64,000 nt of DNA from Hennigella sp045598825 (GTDB lineage Bacteria; Bacillota_I; Bacilli_A; Mycoplasmatales; Mycoplasmoidaceae). The notes under the pieces were generated by a model. The model was not told the origin of the DNA and ran no database searches. It worked only from the letters and a program-made list of their open reading frames with translations. Position numbers and translations under genes: made by a program. Below are positions 19,931-30,809 of the stretch, piece by piece. Each line of letters begins with the position of its first letter. Within the stretch, counting starts at the first letter, position 1. The stretch is from assembly GCA_045598825.1 (NCBI GenBank), contig JAZRUX010000012.1, positions 6,580 to 70,579 of the forward strand, given 5' to 3'.

Positions 19931-20001
19931 TTTTTCTCCTTTAATAATCTTTCTTGGGCATTACCTTTAAAGATATATTATATATATTAATTATATACAA
20001 C

Positions 20002-20940
20002 CTACCTACCCAAGATATAGTCTTTTGTTTTTATCTCGACTGGGTCTGTGAAGATTTTTCTTGTTGAGCCAGCTTCAATAATTTTTCCTTTGTAGAAGAA
20101 GAAAGTATTATCAGAAACACGTTGTGCTTGTGACAATGAGTGTGTCACTAACACGATCGTATATTTTCGTTTTAAGGACAAAATTAAATTTTCAATTTTA
20201 GTTGTAGCAATAGGGTCAAGCGCAGCAGTTGGTTGATCCATTAATAAAACCTCTGGTTTTAATGCAATGGCACGAGCAATACACAAACGTTGTTGTTGTC
20301 CACCAGATAAACTTGTTCCATATGCAGAAAGTTTATCTTTCACTTCTTGTCATAATGCTGCATCATCTAATGCATCTTTAACAATCTTATCCAATACTTT
20401 CTTATCAGTAATACCATGTAATCGTGGGCCATATGCCACATTATCATAAATACTCATTGGGAACGGTGTTGGCTTTTGTTGGATTGTTCCAATTCGAGTT
20501 GTAATTTCTACTTGTGGAATATTTGGTGAATACAAATTTGTTCCGTTATAGAAATAAATGTTTCCTAATGTTTTAACATTTGAGAACATTACATTATTCA
20601 TACGATTTAAACATCGTAAGAACACAGTTTTGCCAGCACCATTAGGTCCAATTAAACTTGTGACTTTATTTTTTTCAATATCAACGGTGATATGACTTAA
20701 AGCTTTTTCATGCCCATATCATAAACTTCAGTTTCTAACTTCGAAAGAGTTTTTGTGTATATTAAAGTCAGTCTTCTTAGATCGTAATTCTTTTTCACGG
20801 TCCTTCTTATGTTTATTAATAATACGCTTATCATCACGAGTAAGTCTAGACCAAGCTGCTACTTTCTTGGAACCACTTGCTTTGTAATAAGCTCGAATTC
20901 TTTCTTCTTGTGTTGATTGTACTTTTTGTTTCTTTTTCAT
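20002..20940 (-). CDS. pstB: Phosphate ABC transporter ATP-binding protein
   Basis: A 312-residue ABC ATPase. Residues 1-62 are a lysine-rich extension not found in usual PstB. Walker A is GPNGAGKTVFLR, the Q-loop is GTIQQKPTPFPMSIYDNV, the signature is LSGGQQQR, Walker B is VLLMDQPTAALDP and the H-loop is LVTHSLSQAQRVSD. The catalytic Glu after Walker B is Gln here (CAA codon). Length minus the extension matches PstB. It powers phosphate import through the fused PstCA permease upstream, whose stop is 12 bases away. Confidence 0.9.
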
Positions 20941-20952
20941 ACTGACCTCTTC

Positions 20953-23010
20953 CTAAAAGTTTATGTTATAGACTAACTTAGCCTTGACCATTAAATTCTT
21001 TGTTGAATCAATTGCTCGTTGTTTAAATCCACCTTTTGCTTTCAAGATATGGATTTCTTCACTACTTTGTTTTTTCTTTTTCCGATCAAAGTATTTTGGA
21101 ATCACAATATCAACAACAATCAAGATGATAATAATTAGAATTAATGTGACAAATGCGCACTCATACATGATATTTTGGGCAGCAACTAAATCATTGGAAT
21201 TTATTTGTGAATAAATTCTTGTAGTTAGTGTTTGCCCAGCTGACATCAATGAAATCTTGCTTCCACCACTTAATCCAGCTGTTAGATATAGTGGAGCAGT
21301 TTCAGCAAGAACACGACCAATTGCTAATACAACACCAGTTAAAAGGTGTTGGAAAGCAGCAGGTAGAACAATTCTTCGACAAGTTTCTCATCGACCAATA
21401 CCTAAAGCATAACTTGCTTGTCGTGTTTCGACGGATACAACTTGTAGGGCTTGAATGTTTGTTCGTGTAAAGGCAGGCAAAATAACAAAGATTAAAGTTA
21501 AAGCACCGGCTAATAGTGATTTACCACTATTACCACCTGAACTTATTCCCAAAATTTGTAAGAAGAAGATCATACCAAACATACCATAGATGATTGAAGG
21601 TGTTGCACCTAAAGAATCAATAAAGAAGAATAAAATATTTTTTGCTTTTCCGTCTTTCATAAATTCATTTAAGAAGATAGATGTGCCAATTGAAATAATA
21701 AAACCGATACCGACAGCAATTACAATAACAATTAATGTATTAACAAATGCCATCCCTGTTGTATCACGTCCAAATTGAAAAACAGTAGCAGTAGGAGCAG
21801 TTACTCCAATAATGCCTTTAACAATTAATGTTACAAACATCCAAATAATAAATGCAAACATGAAGCAGAAGCAGAAAACTTCTCAGAAACGTTTTCACGC
21901 TTCGTAAAAGTTAGAGTTTGTTCGAACTATTGCTGCACGTTGACTAAAGTATTTAGGCAATGTGCGATCAACATTATTTTCAGTAACATTAACTGTTACA
22001 CGCTTGTGGTTGAGAATTTTATTTCATAATCTTGTAAATTGGTGTGGAATAAATTTAATAACAACACCGATACCGTGGAATAGTTTGTTTGTTTTAGTTG
22101 TGTTCTTTTCACGGAAGAGAATCTTAACTATTGCGTTAAATAAGACAACAACAATAAATAAGAATAAACCGTAAACAAATAGTAAACCTTTTAAGGTTGC
22201 AGTTGATGATTCAGCAAACATGTTGCTAGCGATTAGACCACCAAGAGTTTTTAAATAACTCATTCAGACTGCACCAAAACCTTGACCAAAGATTTGGTTG
22301 TAGTTTTGACCTTGTAAAATCATACTTACACCCATTGTTTCACCAAGGCCACGGGCTAAAGCAGTAATTAGAGCAACAACAATCTTACCTCTAATTTTCT
22401 TTTTATAAACTTTATAAATAGCACCAGTTTTAGTGTTTCCCATTGTCATTGGTGAAATTAGGAAATAATCATCAACTGAGTCTAAAGCTGACAATGTTAA
22501 TGATACAACTGTTGGCATCATTAAGAAAGCTAGCATAAATCCTGTAGTGATTAGGTTATATGCACTTGGCATTCTAAAGATTACTTGTAGTAATGGGCCT
22601 AAGGCTGTTAATGCAAACAAACCAAAGACAACGGTTGGAATATCAGCTAATAATTCTACACCCATCTTAACATATCGTCGTGTTTTGTCAGGAATTCTAA
22701 ACTTAATAAAGGTTGCCGTCTTAATTCCAACTGGACCAGCAACAATTATTGCAAAACCTGAAACAAATATCGTTATGCATAATGCTAACCAAACACTAGC
22801 TTTACCATTTTCTAAGTCATAAACACCAGTAGCAAAGATATTCATAAAACCATATTCTTGTCATCCGGGAATCGAACCGTAGATGATAAACGTAATTACA
22901 CCAATAAATAATAATCAAAAGATACCACTAATTACACCAGTAATTACTTTTGCTGGTGTATCTGTTCCTCTTGATCGTCGTTTAGCTGTTGGGGCTGGTT
23001 TTACTCTCAT
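20953..23010 (-). CDS. pstA: Fused phosphate ABC transporter permease PstC-PstA
   Basis: A 685-residue membrane protein made of two permease halves. The PstC-like half covers residues 1 to about 310 and has the EAA loop region ALARGLGETMGVSMIL. The PstA-like half covers about 370-640 and has ETRQASYALGIGRWETCRRI and RVLAETAPLYLTAGLSGG. Each half has about six helices. A single-chain PstC-PstA of similar size is known from Mycoplasma genitalium-type genomes. It overlaps the end of pstS by 10 bases, giving the order pstS-pstCA-pstB. Confidence 0.9.
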
Positions 23011-24266
23011 ATATCTTCAGCTCCATAAACTGTTGCAAATGGTTCTTCTCGACTAGTAAGCAATTTAATATCAGTTGCTTCTAGAGCAAACAAATTTTCC
23101 TTGGTGATATCACCAAGTTCATTTGCACACATTGTACGCATTTGTTTTTCATTTAATGGTTTAGCACCACGTTTTTTAACAATATCTTGATATAGACCTG
23201 TACCACCAAAATACATTCAATAAATAAAATCAGTTGCTTTTTTTAAACCAATATCAACCATTACATTGATTGGCCGATATCAGTTATAACCATGCGTCAT
23301 GCATAAACAATCAAGATTTAATTTACCTTGATCATTTAAGATGCTTTGTTCAGCATCACCTTCATATTTACCTTGGTATTTAGCTAATTTGTAATCATGT
23401 TCTTTCATTGCTTGCAAATTGGCATCAGATAAGAATGATGTTGTTAGATAAACCATTGCTCCTGGTTTTCCATTCTTTTCAAACGATTGTCAAGCACGAG
23501 CATTTGATTCATCAGTTTCCATATGTGGGTTGTCATTACCATATTCACCGCCAGCAAATGCTTTTTGTTGTTTATCAGTTAAATCACTTAAATCATCATG
23601 TTCAGTTAAATTACTGTAGTAAGTAAAGGCAATTGAACTATTGGCTCCTGTGTTTCCAGCTGAACGAACAAAGGGAAAAATCTTTGCTTTCTTTAAAAGA
23701 TTAATATCATCTTCGTTAGTAATTTTATCTTGCACATATTGTGGTGCATAGTATCAAAGACTTTCAAAGTCTTCTTTTCATTCCGCACCTTTTAATTCGT
23801 GATAACAAGAAAACATTGCATATAGTTGTAAGATGTTATCTTTATTAATAACTATTTCAAAATTATTTTTTGCATCTGGTGTCAAATCTCTTGGTAATGC
23901 ATACATTACCACCAAACCTTCTCATCCTAGAGTTAATGTTTTCTTGGTTTTTCATTGATCAGCAAAGCCTTGTTGGTTAACAACATAATATGGGTTATTG
24001 CTTGCATTACCAATATTTGTATACCCTTGAGCTAATTGCTCAACAGCAAAGGTTGTACCACCAGATTCAACAGTTACATCAAAATTAGAATAAGCTTCAT
24101 GATAAGCTTTTCCAAACGATTCAATAAATGGTTTAACGCCAGAAGAACCAACCGCTGCAATAAAGGTTGTGTGATCTCAGTTAACGGATAATCCGACAAC
24201 CAATCCAACGGGAATGGTGCAGGCAACGCCAATTAATAGGGGTTTAACAAATTTTGGCCTAGGCAT
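23001..24266 (-). CDS. pstS: Phosphate-binding protein PstS-like
   Basis: A 421-residue exported protein with an N-terminal hydrophobic anchor (PLLIGVACTIPVGLVVGLSV) and the phosphate-site segment AAVGSSGVKPFIESFGKAY at about residues 37-55, followed by VESGGTT. SAGNTGANSS near 220 resembles the second phosphate-binding loop (R-S-x-G-T). A clear lipobox is lacking; GVAC is a poor match, so it is probably held by an uncleaved helix. It heads the minus-strand operon that runs to 13513. A possible -10 (TATAATTA region) lies about 20 bases upstream, and no Pho box is recognisable. Confidence 0.85.
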
Positions 24267-24328
24267 AATAATAAAATATTATTTACTAATTAATTATACA
24301 AAACTTATATATTTTAATAAATAAAAAA

Positions 24329-24348
24329 ATAGGCATCATTTTGCCTAT
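24329..24348 (-). terminator. Terminator of nadE
   Basis: ATAGGCA (24329-24335) and TGCCTAT (24342-24348) pair around TCATTT. On the minus strand the stem is followed by TTTTTTTATTT. The stop codon of nadE is inside the stem. Confidence 0.8.
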
Positions 24349-25133
24349 AAATTTCTTAAATTCATGAATTTTTTGGGTTTAACTGGAGCATCTAATTTGT
24401 GTTTATTTCCAATATATCTTATTGTAATCTTTGATTCTTGGATTGGATCAATATAAGAGAAAGATAAATAATGATCAATTTCTTGATAAGTAATACCTAA
24501 ATCACCCTCATCAGTTTGGTCTGGACTAAGTCCAGCTGACGGTTTCTTATAGATGATATCAGATGGAACTTTTAGTTCATTAGCTATGAAAACAATTTGT
24601 GCTTTAGTTAATCAATATAATAAGGCAACATCACATGCATTGTCACCAAACTTTGTGTAATAACCAACTAAACGTTCAGCAGCATTGGTTGTACCACAAG
24701 TTAATAGTCCTTGTGAGTTAGCTAATGCATATAATGCATTAACACGTAATCTAACCTTTAAATTTGCTTTGGCTGTTGGTGAATGTTGTATCCCTAATTT
24801 TTCAACCAATGAATGATATTCATCAGTTAAGTTAATATATTTGTATTCAAATTGATAAACATTTCTTAAACTTTCAGCATCTTGACGATCTAATGGATTA
24901 GATTCAATATCAATAAATGCACCAATTACTCGGATATTAGGTGTGTTAGCTAAAATAGCTAAAGCCACAGCTGAATCAATCCCACCTGAAATACCTAAAA
25001 CGTAACCATTTGCCATGGTTTTTTCTAAGTAATTTTTAGCAAAATCAGAAAGATAATTAACGTACTTTAGTACGTTATTAGGTTGATTTTTTCTTTTATT
25101 TATTAATCGTTTAAAATTGTTTGCGTTTTCCAT
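24345..25133 (-). CDS. nadE: NAD synthetase (ammonia-dependent)
   Basis: A 262-residue NadE converting nicotinic acid adenine dinucleotide to NAD with ATP and ammonia. The PP-loop is VLGISGGIDSAVALAIL near residue 46. TCGTTNAAERLVGYYTKFGD near 145 and the KKPSAGLSPDQTDEGDLGI segment (close to the family's KxPSAxLxPxQxDExxLG) define it. No glutaminase domain is present, so free ammonia is used. It starts one base after the obg stop. Combined with the sirtuin, NAD turnover is represented twice in the window. Confidence 0.93.
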
Positions 25134-25134
25134 A

Positions 25135-26424
25135 TTAATCTAATTGAAATTCTACATTATCTATTATGATAGTATCTTTTGCTTTTGCACCATGTTTTTT
25201 CAAGATTTCATCAATATTACAGTTATTAAGTTTTTGATTGAATCTGAAAATATTATCTTTCGTTGTTTGAGGGATTTTATAAAGTCAATAACTCAAATAT
25301 TCACTATGAATTATTCATCTTCCAGATGAATCTTGTTCCCATGTGAAAGTCTTTGGCATATATTTTTTTTGACGAACTTCGACAACCTTAACTGCTTCTT
25401 GTTTTGCATTAGCTTTTTTTGTTTCAAGGTAAGAGTCATTAAGATGTAAAATTTTGGTTTTTAATTCATCAAGATTTTGTTTTTCTTTAGCAGAAACAAT
25501 AACTAAACTATCTTTTTTCTTTAGAATTTTTTTAAGTTTTGCTAATTGATCTTTTGCCTTTTCAACATCACATTTGTTAGCAACAATTAACATTTGCTTT
25601 TTAAGCAAAAGTTTATTATATTTGTCAAGTTCAGAATTGATAGTCTTATAAGCTTGAACAATGTCTTCATGATCCATTTCATCAAGTGAAATAACATGGA
25701 TTAGAATGTGACATCTTTCAATATGTTTTAAGAAATCAAAACCTAAACCAACACCCTCGCTTGCCCCTTCTATTAACCCAGGAATATCAGCCATAACTAA
25801 GCTTTTACCTTTGGTAAAATTAATTGTTCCTAACACTGGAGTTAAAGTTGTAAATTGATAATTTGCAATTTTTGGTTTAGCATTTGATAAACAAGAAATC
25901 AAACTTGATTTCCCAGCATTTGGTAAACCAACTAGTCCAATGTCAGCAATGAATTTTAGTTTCATTTCAACTTCAATGCTTTCGCCTTTATCACCATTTT
26001 CATATAGAGTTGGAGCTTTGTTAAATGAAGATTTAAAGAAAGCATTTCCATGTCCACCAATTCCACCTTTAGCAATAATAAATTCTTGTCCATCTTTTAA
26101 GATGTCAACAATTAATTGGCCAGTCTTCTTATTAAAAATTTGTGTACCAACTGGAACCTTAATATATTTGTCTGGTCCATTGCGACCAGCCATTTGCTTA
26201 TTTTGTCCATTTTGACCAGACTCGGCTACAATTTTCTTTTGATAACGTAAGTGAAATAATGAGTTGATATCTTCATCTCCGATGATGATAACATCTCCAC
26301 CCTTTCCACCTTCACCACCATAAGGACCGCCTTCTGGATAGTGGGCTTCTCTTCTTCAAGCAACAACTCCATTACCGCCATTACCTGCTTTTATTAATAA
26401 ATTACATGAATCAGCAAATTGCAT
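25135..26424 (-). CDS. obg: GTPase Obg
   Basis: A 429-residue Obg/CgtA. The glycine-rich Obg fold occupies residues 1-157 (GGEGGKGGDVI, GIGGHGNAFFKSS). The GTPase has G1 GLPNAGKSSLI, G3 DIPGLIEGA, G4 NKCD and G5 SAKE. A C-terminal OCT domain (about 345-429) ends in DTIIIDNVEFQLD. It is an essential 50S assembly and stress GTPase. The gene is one base from the membrane gene upstream and one base from nadE, so translation is coupled. Confidence 0.95.
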
Positions 26425-26425
26425 A

Positions 26426-27172
26426 CTATTTACCTTCTTCTACTTCTACATATGTTTGATCATTGTTACCTTGTTTCTTATAGCTTTCAATGTTTTCTTT
26501 TAATTGTTGCTTAGCAACAGCATTAGCTTGATCGATTTTTTTGTAACCAAAATATATGTCAGTAGCATATGGACGACCAGATAAAAATTTGTTAACAATT
26601 AAATTTGTTAACAAGAAAAAGAAAAATGTTATAGCTATAGCAATAACAATCCTTGTTAATCAATAAACTGCTAACAAGTCTTGTCCTCACTGATCAATTA
26701 ATCCACTAATGATTAGTGAGAACATAAAAGATCCCACGCCAACACTAAATGGTAAAACATCTAATCCCGAAACTTTAATAGCATTAAAAATAATTGGATA
26801 AATAATTGCTCAAGCAAACAATCCTAATAATGGTGCCAATAATATTGGATTAAAGAAAGTACGGTAAGCATTAATTGATGCATTTTGCCCAACTCAATTA
26901 AGTAGTTCTGCTCTTAATGCATCAACTCCACCAGCAGAGAAATATATATAGTATCGGTTAGCTAATTCATCAATCTTTTCTCCTTCAACTATTCCATGCC
27001 ACACACTAGCATTTTTAGCAATCAGTCAATCACTATTTAATAAATTAAATTCACCACACAATAATCAAACGATTAAGAAAGGAACAAAGACCAAAACCAA
27101 CACTGACAAAAACATTCACCATGTTTTTGTCTTATGTGTTGCATTAACTAAAAATATTGATTGGCCTTTCAT
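26426..27172 (-). CDS. Membrane protein of unknown function
   Basis: A 248-residue protein with about four to five membrane helices: WMFLSVLVLVFVPFLIVWLL near residue 19, then LLAPLLGLFAWAIIYPIIF, VLPFSVGVGSFMFSLIISGL and IVIAIAITFFFFLLTNLIV. A soluble loop (residues 45-100) and a charged C-terminal tail (IDQANAVAKQQLKENIESYKK) are present. I do not recognise a family. It heads the obg-nadE operon and is divergent from lspA with only 29 bases between start codons, so both probably use overlapping promoters around 27175-27200. Confidence 0.7.
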
Positions 27173-27201
27173 AATGTATAAATTATATAATATTAAATAA
27201 T

Positions 27202-27768
27202 ATGACAGAAACAAGTACAGCTAAAGATTATTTTAAAAAATGTTTTGAACCAAAGCAATTGATTCAGAAGGGAATTATTGCTGGTGCAGCATTAATTATT
27301 GTTTTATCTTTAAGTTTATCGTTTTATATGTGATTGAAAGATGTTGTACCTGGTACAGACATCGGTGTAAATGGTTTCTGGTACCTTCATATTATTTGAA
27401 ATGATGGAATCGGTTGGAATGTTTTTTCTGGCAATCCGGCAGCGATTTATGTCGTTCAAACATTTATGTTTTTATTGTTATTAGCTGTTTTTTTGTTGTT
27501 ATGTCATGATCGTGTTACAGCAAGTTTTGTTGCTCTGGCAATGTTTGGTGGATTATTTAATTTAATCCAACGAGGTGCTAGCGGAACTAATATGGTTCTA
27601 GACTATTTCCAATTTGGCTTCTGACCAACATTCCCAGTTTTTAATTGACCAGATACGTGTGTTGTTATTGGCGTCTTTGGTTTTGTAATATCTTTTATTA
27701 CAGTTACAATTATTCAAGCTGTAAGAGAAAGTCAAAATGAAAAACGAAAAAAAGATGAACAACATTAG
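27202..27768 (+). CDS. lspA: Lipoprotein signal peptidase (signal peptidase II)
   Basis: A 188-residue membrane protease that cleaves prolipoproteins before the modified Cys. Four helices are visible. The family regions are IIWNDGIGWNVFSG (N-x-G segment), FGGLFNLIQRG (usual GNLIDR, with Gln in place of a conserved non-dyad Asp), VLDYFQF (first catalytic Asp) and FPVFNWPDTCVVIGV (second catalytic Asp). The next gene is rluD, overlapping by 32 bases, as in many bacteria. It acts on the lipoproteins found elsewhere in this window. The TATA-rich start region suggests a very short leader. Confidence 0.88.
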
Positions 27769-28639
27769 ATTAGATAAATATTTAGTGGAGACACTAAATT
27801 GTTCAAGAACTAAAGCCATTAAACTTATTAAAGATGGTTTAGTTTTAGTTAACAAAAGTGTTGTTGATAAACAAGGTTTATTAATTAAAGAAACTGATAA
27901 AGTTGAAATTAAAAAACAAGCTAAAAAAGAAGCTAACTTGATTGGGATTAATTTAAAACCAAGTAAGAAACCTTTAAACATTATTTATGAAGATGCATAC
28001 CTTATGGTTATTAATAAACCTAAGGGCTTACTTGTTCACCCAACAAATTTTAATGAACAAGATACAGTTGCTAATCGTTTAATTTCCTATTTAGGAAAAT
28101 TTAGCAATGATAAGATTCGCCCAGGAATTGTTCATCGTTTAGATAAAAATACTTCTGGACTTTTAGTCGTCGCTAAAAGCTTAACCATCCTGAATGCATT
28201 ACAAGATCAACTAGTTGATAAGACATTATTTCGTAGTTATGTTGTCATTTGCCATGGCCACTTTGATAATCATCATTTAATTATTAAAGCACCAATCATG
28301 CGAGCAAAAGATGGTTCAACCAAAATGGTTGTATCTGATAGCTACAAAGCTAAACAAGCCATTACTAGAGTTAACCTGATTAAAAACCTAAGTGACAACT
28401 TAGCTTATGTAGAATGTATTCTTGAAACTGGTCGAACCCACCAGATTCGTGTGCACTTAAAATATATTAATCACCCAATCTATAATGATGAGCTATATGG
28501 ACAGGTTGAGGCTAAACCAGAATATGGTCAATATCTTCATGCTTATAAAATTCATTTTATCCACCCAATGACTGGCAAAGAAATGAATTTTGAATGTAAA
28601 CCAGATAAAACATTTATGAGTTTGGTAAATAAAAAATAA
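27737..28639 (+). CDS. rluD: Large-subunit rRNA/tRNA pseudouridine synthase, RluD family
   Basis: A 300-residue protein. The N-terminal S4 RNA-binding domain is RLDKYLVETLNCSRTKAIKLI (residues 10-30). The catalytic motif HRLDKNTSGLLVVAK holds the Asp near residue 135, and ETGRTHQIRVHL is the third family motif. Starting at the second Met (27755, MNNIRLDKYL) gives 294 residues and a 14-base overlap with lspA; either start is possible. Exact target uridines cannot be assigned. It is followed by a shared terminator. Confidence 0.92.
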   Translation: MKNEKKMNNIRLDKYLVETLNCSRTKAIKLIKDGLVLVNKSVVDKQGLLIKETDKVEIKKQAKKEANLIGINLKPSKKPLNIIYEDAYLMVINKPKGLLVHPTNFNEQDTVANRLISYLGKFSNDKIRPGIVHRLDKNTSGLLVVAKSLTILNALQDQLVDKTLFRSYVVICHGHFDNHHLIIKAPIMRAKDGSTKMVVSDSYKAKQAITRVNLIKNLSDNLAYVECILETGRTHQIRVHLKYINHPIYNDELYGQVEAKPEYGQYLHAYKIHFIHPMTGKEMNFECKPDKTFMSLVNKK

Positions 28640-28688
28640 TAGTGTATAATTTAATTGCAAAATAGGTTGTGATAAACAACTCATATAA

Positions 28689-28720
28689 AAAAGAGGCAGT
28701 TTCAGCTGTCTCTTTTTTTA
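28689..28720. terminator. Bidirectional terminator of rluD and the minus-strand small peptide gene
   Basis: AAAAGAGGCAG (28689-28699) and CTGTCTCTTTT (28706-28716) form eleven pairs including one G-T. T-runs occur on both strands. Confidence 0.85.
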
Positions 28721-28729
28721 CCTATATAG

Positions 28730-28804
28730 TTATGTTTTCCTCATTAACAAAGTTAATAAGATAATAACGATAACGCAAAATAGGGTCGCGATAATCTCAC
28801 TCAT
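28730..28804 (-). CDS. 24-residue hydrophobic membrane peptide
   Basis: The minus strand encodes MSEIIATLFCVIVIILLTLL followed by MRKT and a stop. It is preceded by a good ribosome site (AGAAAGGATAGC) at 28806-28817, a structured leader and a TATAAT box at 28888-28893, and ends before a strong terminator. The product is one membrane helix with a basic C-terminus, the design of small type I toxin peptides and of regulatory small membrane proteins. It is the only evident product of the 309-base gap between rluD and tsaB. No homologue is recognised; its being a gene rests on the complete set of signals. Confidence 0.6.
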   Translation of the reverse strand: MSEIIATLFCVIVIILLTLLMRKT

Positions 28805-28818
28805 ATGCTATCCTTTCT

Positions 28819-28860
28819 ATGGGTAACATAATTACCAAACATGGTGACGATGTCACCCAT
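28819..28860 (-). promoter_or_regulatory. Foldable leader of the small membrane peptide gene
   Basis: Two local hairpins are possible: GGTAA/TTACC (28822-28826 with 28832-28836) and GGTGAC/GTCACC (28843-28848 with 28852-28857). They exclude a long-range stem, ATGGGTAACAT (28819-28829) with ATGTCACCCAT (28850-28860), 10 of 11 pairs. The long stem ends two bases before the ribosome binding site. Confidence 0.6.
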
Positions 28861-28887
28861 GAATAGTATCAGTGGATTATCACATTG

Positions 28888-28893
28888 ATTATA
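28888..28893 (-). promoter_or_regulatory. -10 box of the small membrane peptide gene
   Basis: The minus strand reads TTGTATAATCAATG, a perfect TATAAT, about 28 bases upstream of the leader hairpins. The -35 region is weak (AT-rich). Confidence 0.55.
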
Positions 28894-28948
28894 CAACCTA
28901 ATATAAAAATTTATAAATAAATTTTTATATTACTATATAATATAAGCT

Positions 28949-29527
28949 ATGAGAAAGAATTGTACATTATTTATTGACACCACAAATAATTACTGCTATT
29001 TAGCAGTAAGTTATTGCTGCAAAATCTTAAACAAAGTAAAGCTACCAGTTAACAAGAATGTTACGGACATTATTGTGCCTTCTATTAATAACTTATTATT
29101 AAAGGTAAAAATTAAATTTTCCGACCTTACACATATGTGTGTAAATGTTGGTCCTGGTAGTTTTACTGGAGACAAGGTTGGGGTAACGGTTGCAAAAGCA
29201 TGAAAAATGTTTGATCCAAAATTAACGATTGTTACAATCAACAGTTTGTTATTACAAACTGATAAAGCAAAACCAAATTGTATTAGTGTTATTGATGCTA
29301 AAAGCAACAAATTATATTTAGCTGTTTACAAAGATGGTAAAGAAGTAGTTGCTCCTAAATTAATTGATGCAAGCGAATTAATTAAATATCAAAATCGATA
29401 TAAGCTACCGGTTGTTAAAGATCAAACCGATACAATGTATGACAATTTCTTATTGCATGCAAAAGATTTCAAAAAAGTTCAAGATATTAAATATCTTGAG
29501 CCACTTTATCTAAAAAATCCAGTCTAA
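28949..29527 (+). CDS. tsaB: tRNA t6A37 biosynthesis protein TsaB
   Basis: A 192-residue ASKHA-fold protein. TLFIDTTNNYCYLAV opens the domain, VNVGPGSFTGDKVGV at about residues 68-82 is the TsaB signature, and VIDAKSNKLYLAVY follows (usual D-A-R-R-x-E-V-Y). It supports TsaD in adding threonylcarbamoyl to A37 of ANN-reading tRNAs. It is followed 28 bases later by tyrS. A -10-like TATATAATATAAG is placed just before the start. Confidence 0.88.
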
Positions 29528-29555
29528 TAATATATATAATTTACAAATAAAAATT

Positions 29556-30794
29556 ATGAATTTAATTAAAGATTTAAAAGACCGTGGCATTATTAACAAT
29601 GTTACCGATGAAAAAAAACTACAACAAGCAATCGATGAAAAGCTTGGTGTTTATATAGGTTTTGACCCAAGTTATAAGTCATTACATCTAGGTAACTATA
29701 TCATGATCCACTTGCTAAATAAATTTGCAAAAGCAGGTGTTCCTGCTTATGCAATATTAGGTGGAGCAACAGGACGAATTGGTGATCCATCAGGTAAGAA
29801 AGCCGAAAGATCATTACTTGATCTAAAAGTGCTTGATGCTAACATTCAGGCTGTTAGTAAGCAACTTAAAAAGTTAGCTAATGTTAAAGAAGTAATTAAT
29901 AGCTTTGATCTTTACAAAGATGTAAGCTTATTTGACTTTTTGCGAGAAACCGGAAAACTAATTAATGTTAATTACTTGTTAGAAAAAGACATCATTAAAT
30001 CTCGACTTGCTACTGGCATCAGCTTTGCTGAATTCAGTTACAACCTAATTCAAGGTACTGACTTCTTATGACTTTATGATCACAAGAATATTGCCATCCA
30101 ATGTGGTGGTTCAGACCAATGAGGCAATATTACTACTGGTCTTGAAATGATTCGTAAAACTCATGGTGAACAAGCAAAAGCTGTTGGGTTAACAATTAAC
30201 TTGTTAACTAAGGCTGATGGAACTAAATTTGGTAAATCGGAAAAAGGTGCAATCTATCTAGATCCAGCCATCACTAGTCCATACGAAATGTACCAATTCT
30301 TTTTAAATCAAACTGATGAAGACTTAAACAAGATGTTTAATTTCTTCTCTGACTTATCACTTGATGAGATCAAGAAGTTGCTAGCAAAACACAATGAAAA
30401 TAAAGGCCTACGCCTAGGTCAAAAAACTTTAGCGCAAGAAATTATTACAAAGATCCATGGCAAAGACGCTTACGATCAGTGTCTAAAAATTTCTGAAGCA
30501 TTATTCTATGGTAAGTTTGAAAAACTTACATTAAATGAATTAGATATTTGTGCTAAGCAATTTAATGTTTACAAAATTAATCAAGAAGTGACTCTAGTTG
30601 ATTTTTTGATAAGCAATAATATCATTGCTTCAAAACGAATCTTCCGTGAATTGATGCAAGCAAAAACATTAAGTGTCAACAACATTGTTGTTGATAAGGA
30701 AGACTTTAAATTAACAACAAAGTTGACATATTTTGATAAATATACTATTATCAAAAAAGGCAAAAAAAACTATTTCATGTTAACGTGAAAATAA
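29556..30794 (+). CDS. tyrS: Tyrosyl-tRNA synthetase
   Basis: A 412-residue class I synthetase. The HIGH motif is HLGNY after GFDPSYKS (residue about 45). YNLIQGTDFLW and IQCGGSDQWGN are tyrosine-binding segments, KMSKS is KFGKSEKGA, and an S4 domain (VTLVDFLISNNIIASKRIFREL) forms the C-terminus. Several Trp are UGA codons, and the last residues run past one UGA to TAA at 30794. No T-box is seen in the 28-base leader. It charges tRNA-Tyr. Confidence 0.96.
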
Positions 30795-30809
30795 TCTGGA
30801 AAGGGGCAT

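Noticed and set aside
14252..24266. Apparent frameshifts and broken genes (FtsK-like, RNase J-like, pstCA, pstS in pieces)
   Set aside because: The breaks are all UGA codons in the same frame. With UGA as Trp each gene is a single intact reading frame.
27202..27768. LspA as inactive because NLIDR is NLIQR
   Set aside because: The changed Asp is conserved but, as I recall the structures, not one of the catalytic pair; both catalytic Asp (VLDYF and NWPDT) are present.
28640..28948. tmRNA, RNase P RNA or 4.5S RNA in the larger gaps
   Set aside because: No gap shows the conserved helices of these RNAs. This one holds the small peptide gene instead.
29528..29555. T-box or attenuator before tyrS
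   Set aside because: The 28-base gap is too short and shows no T-box sequence.
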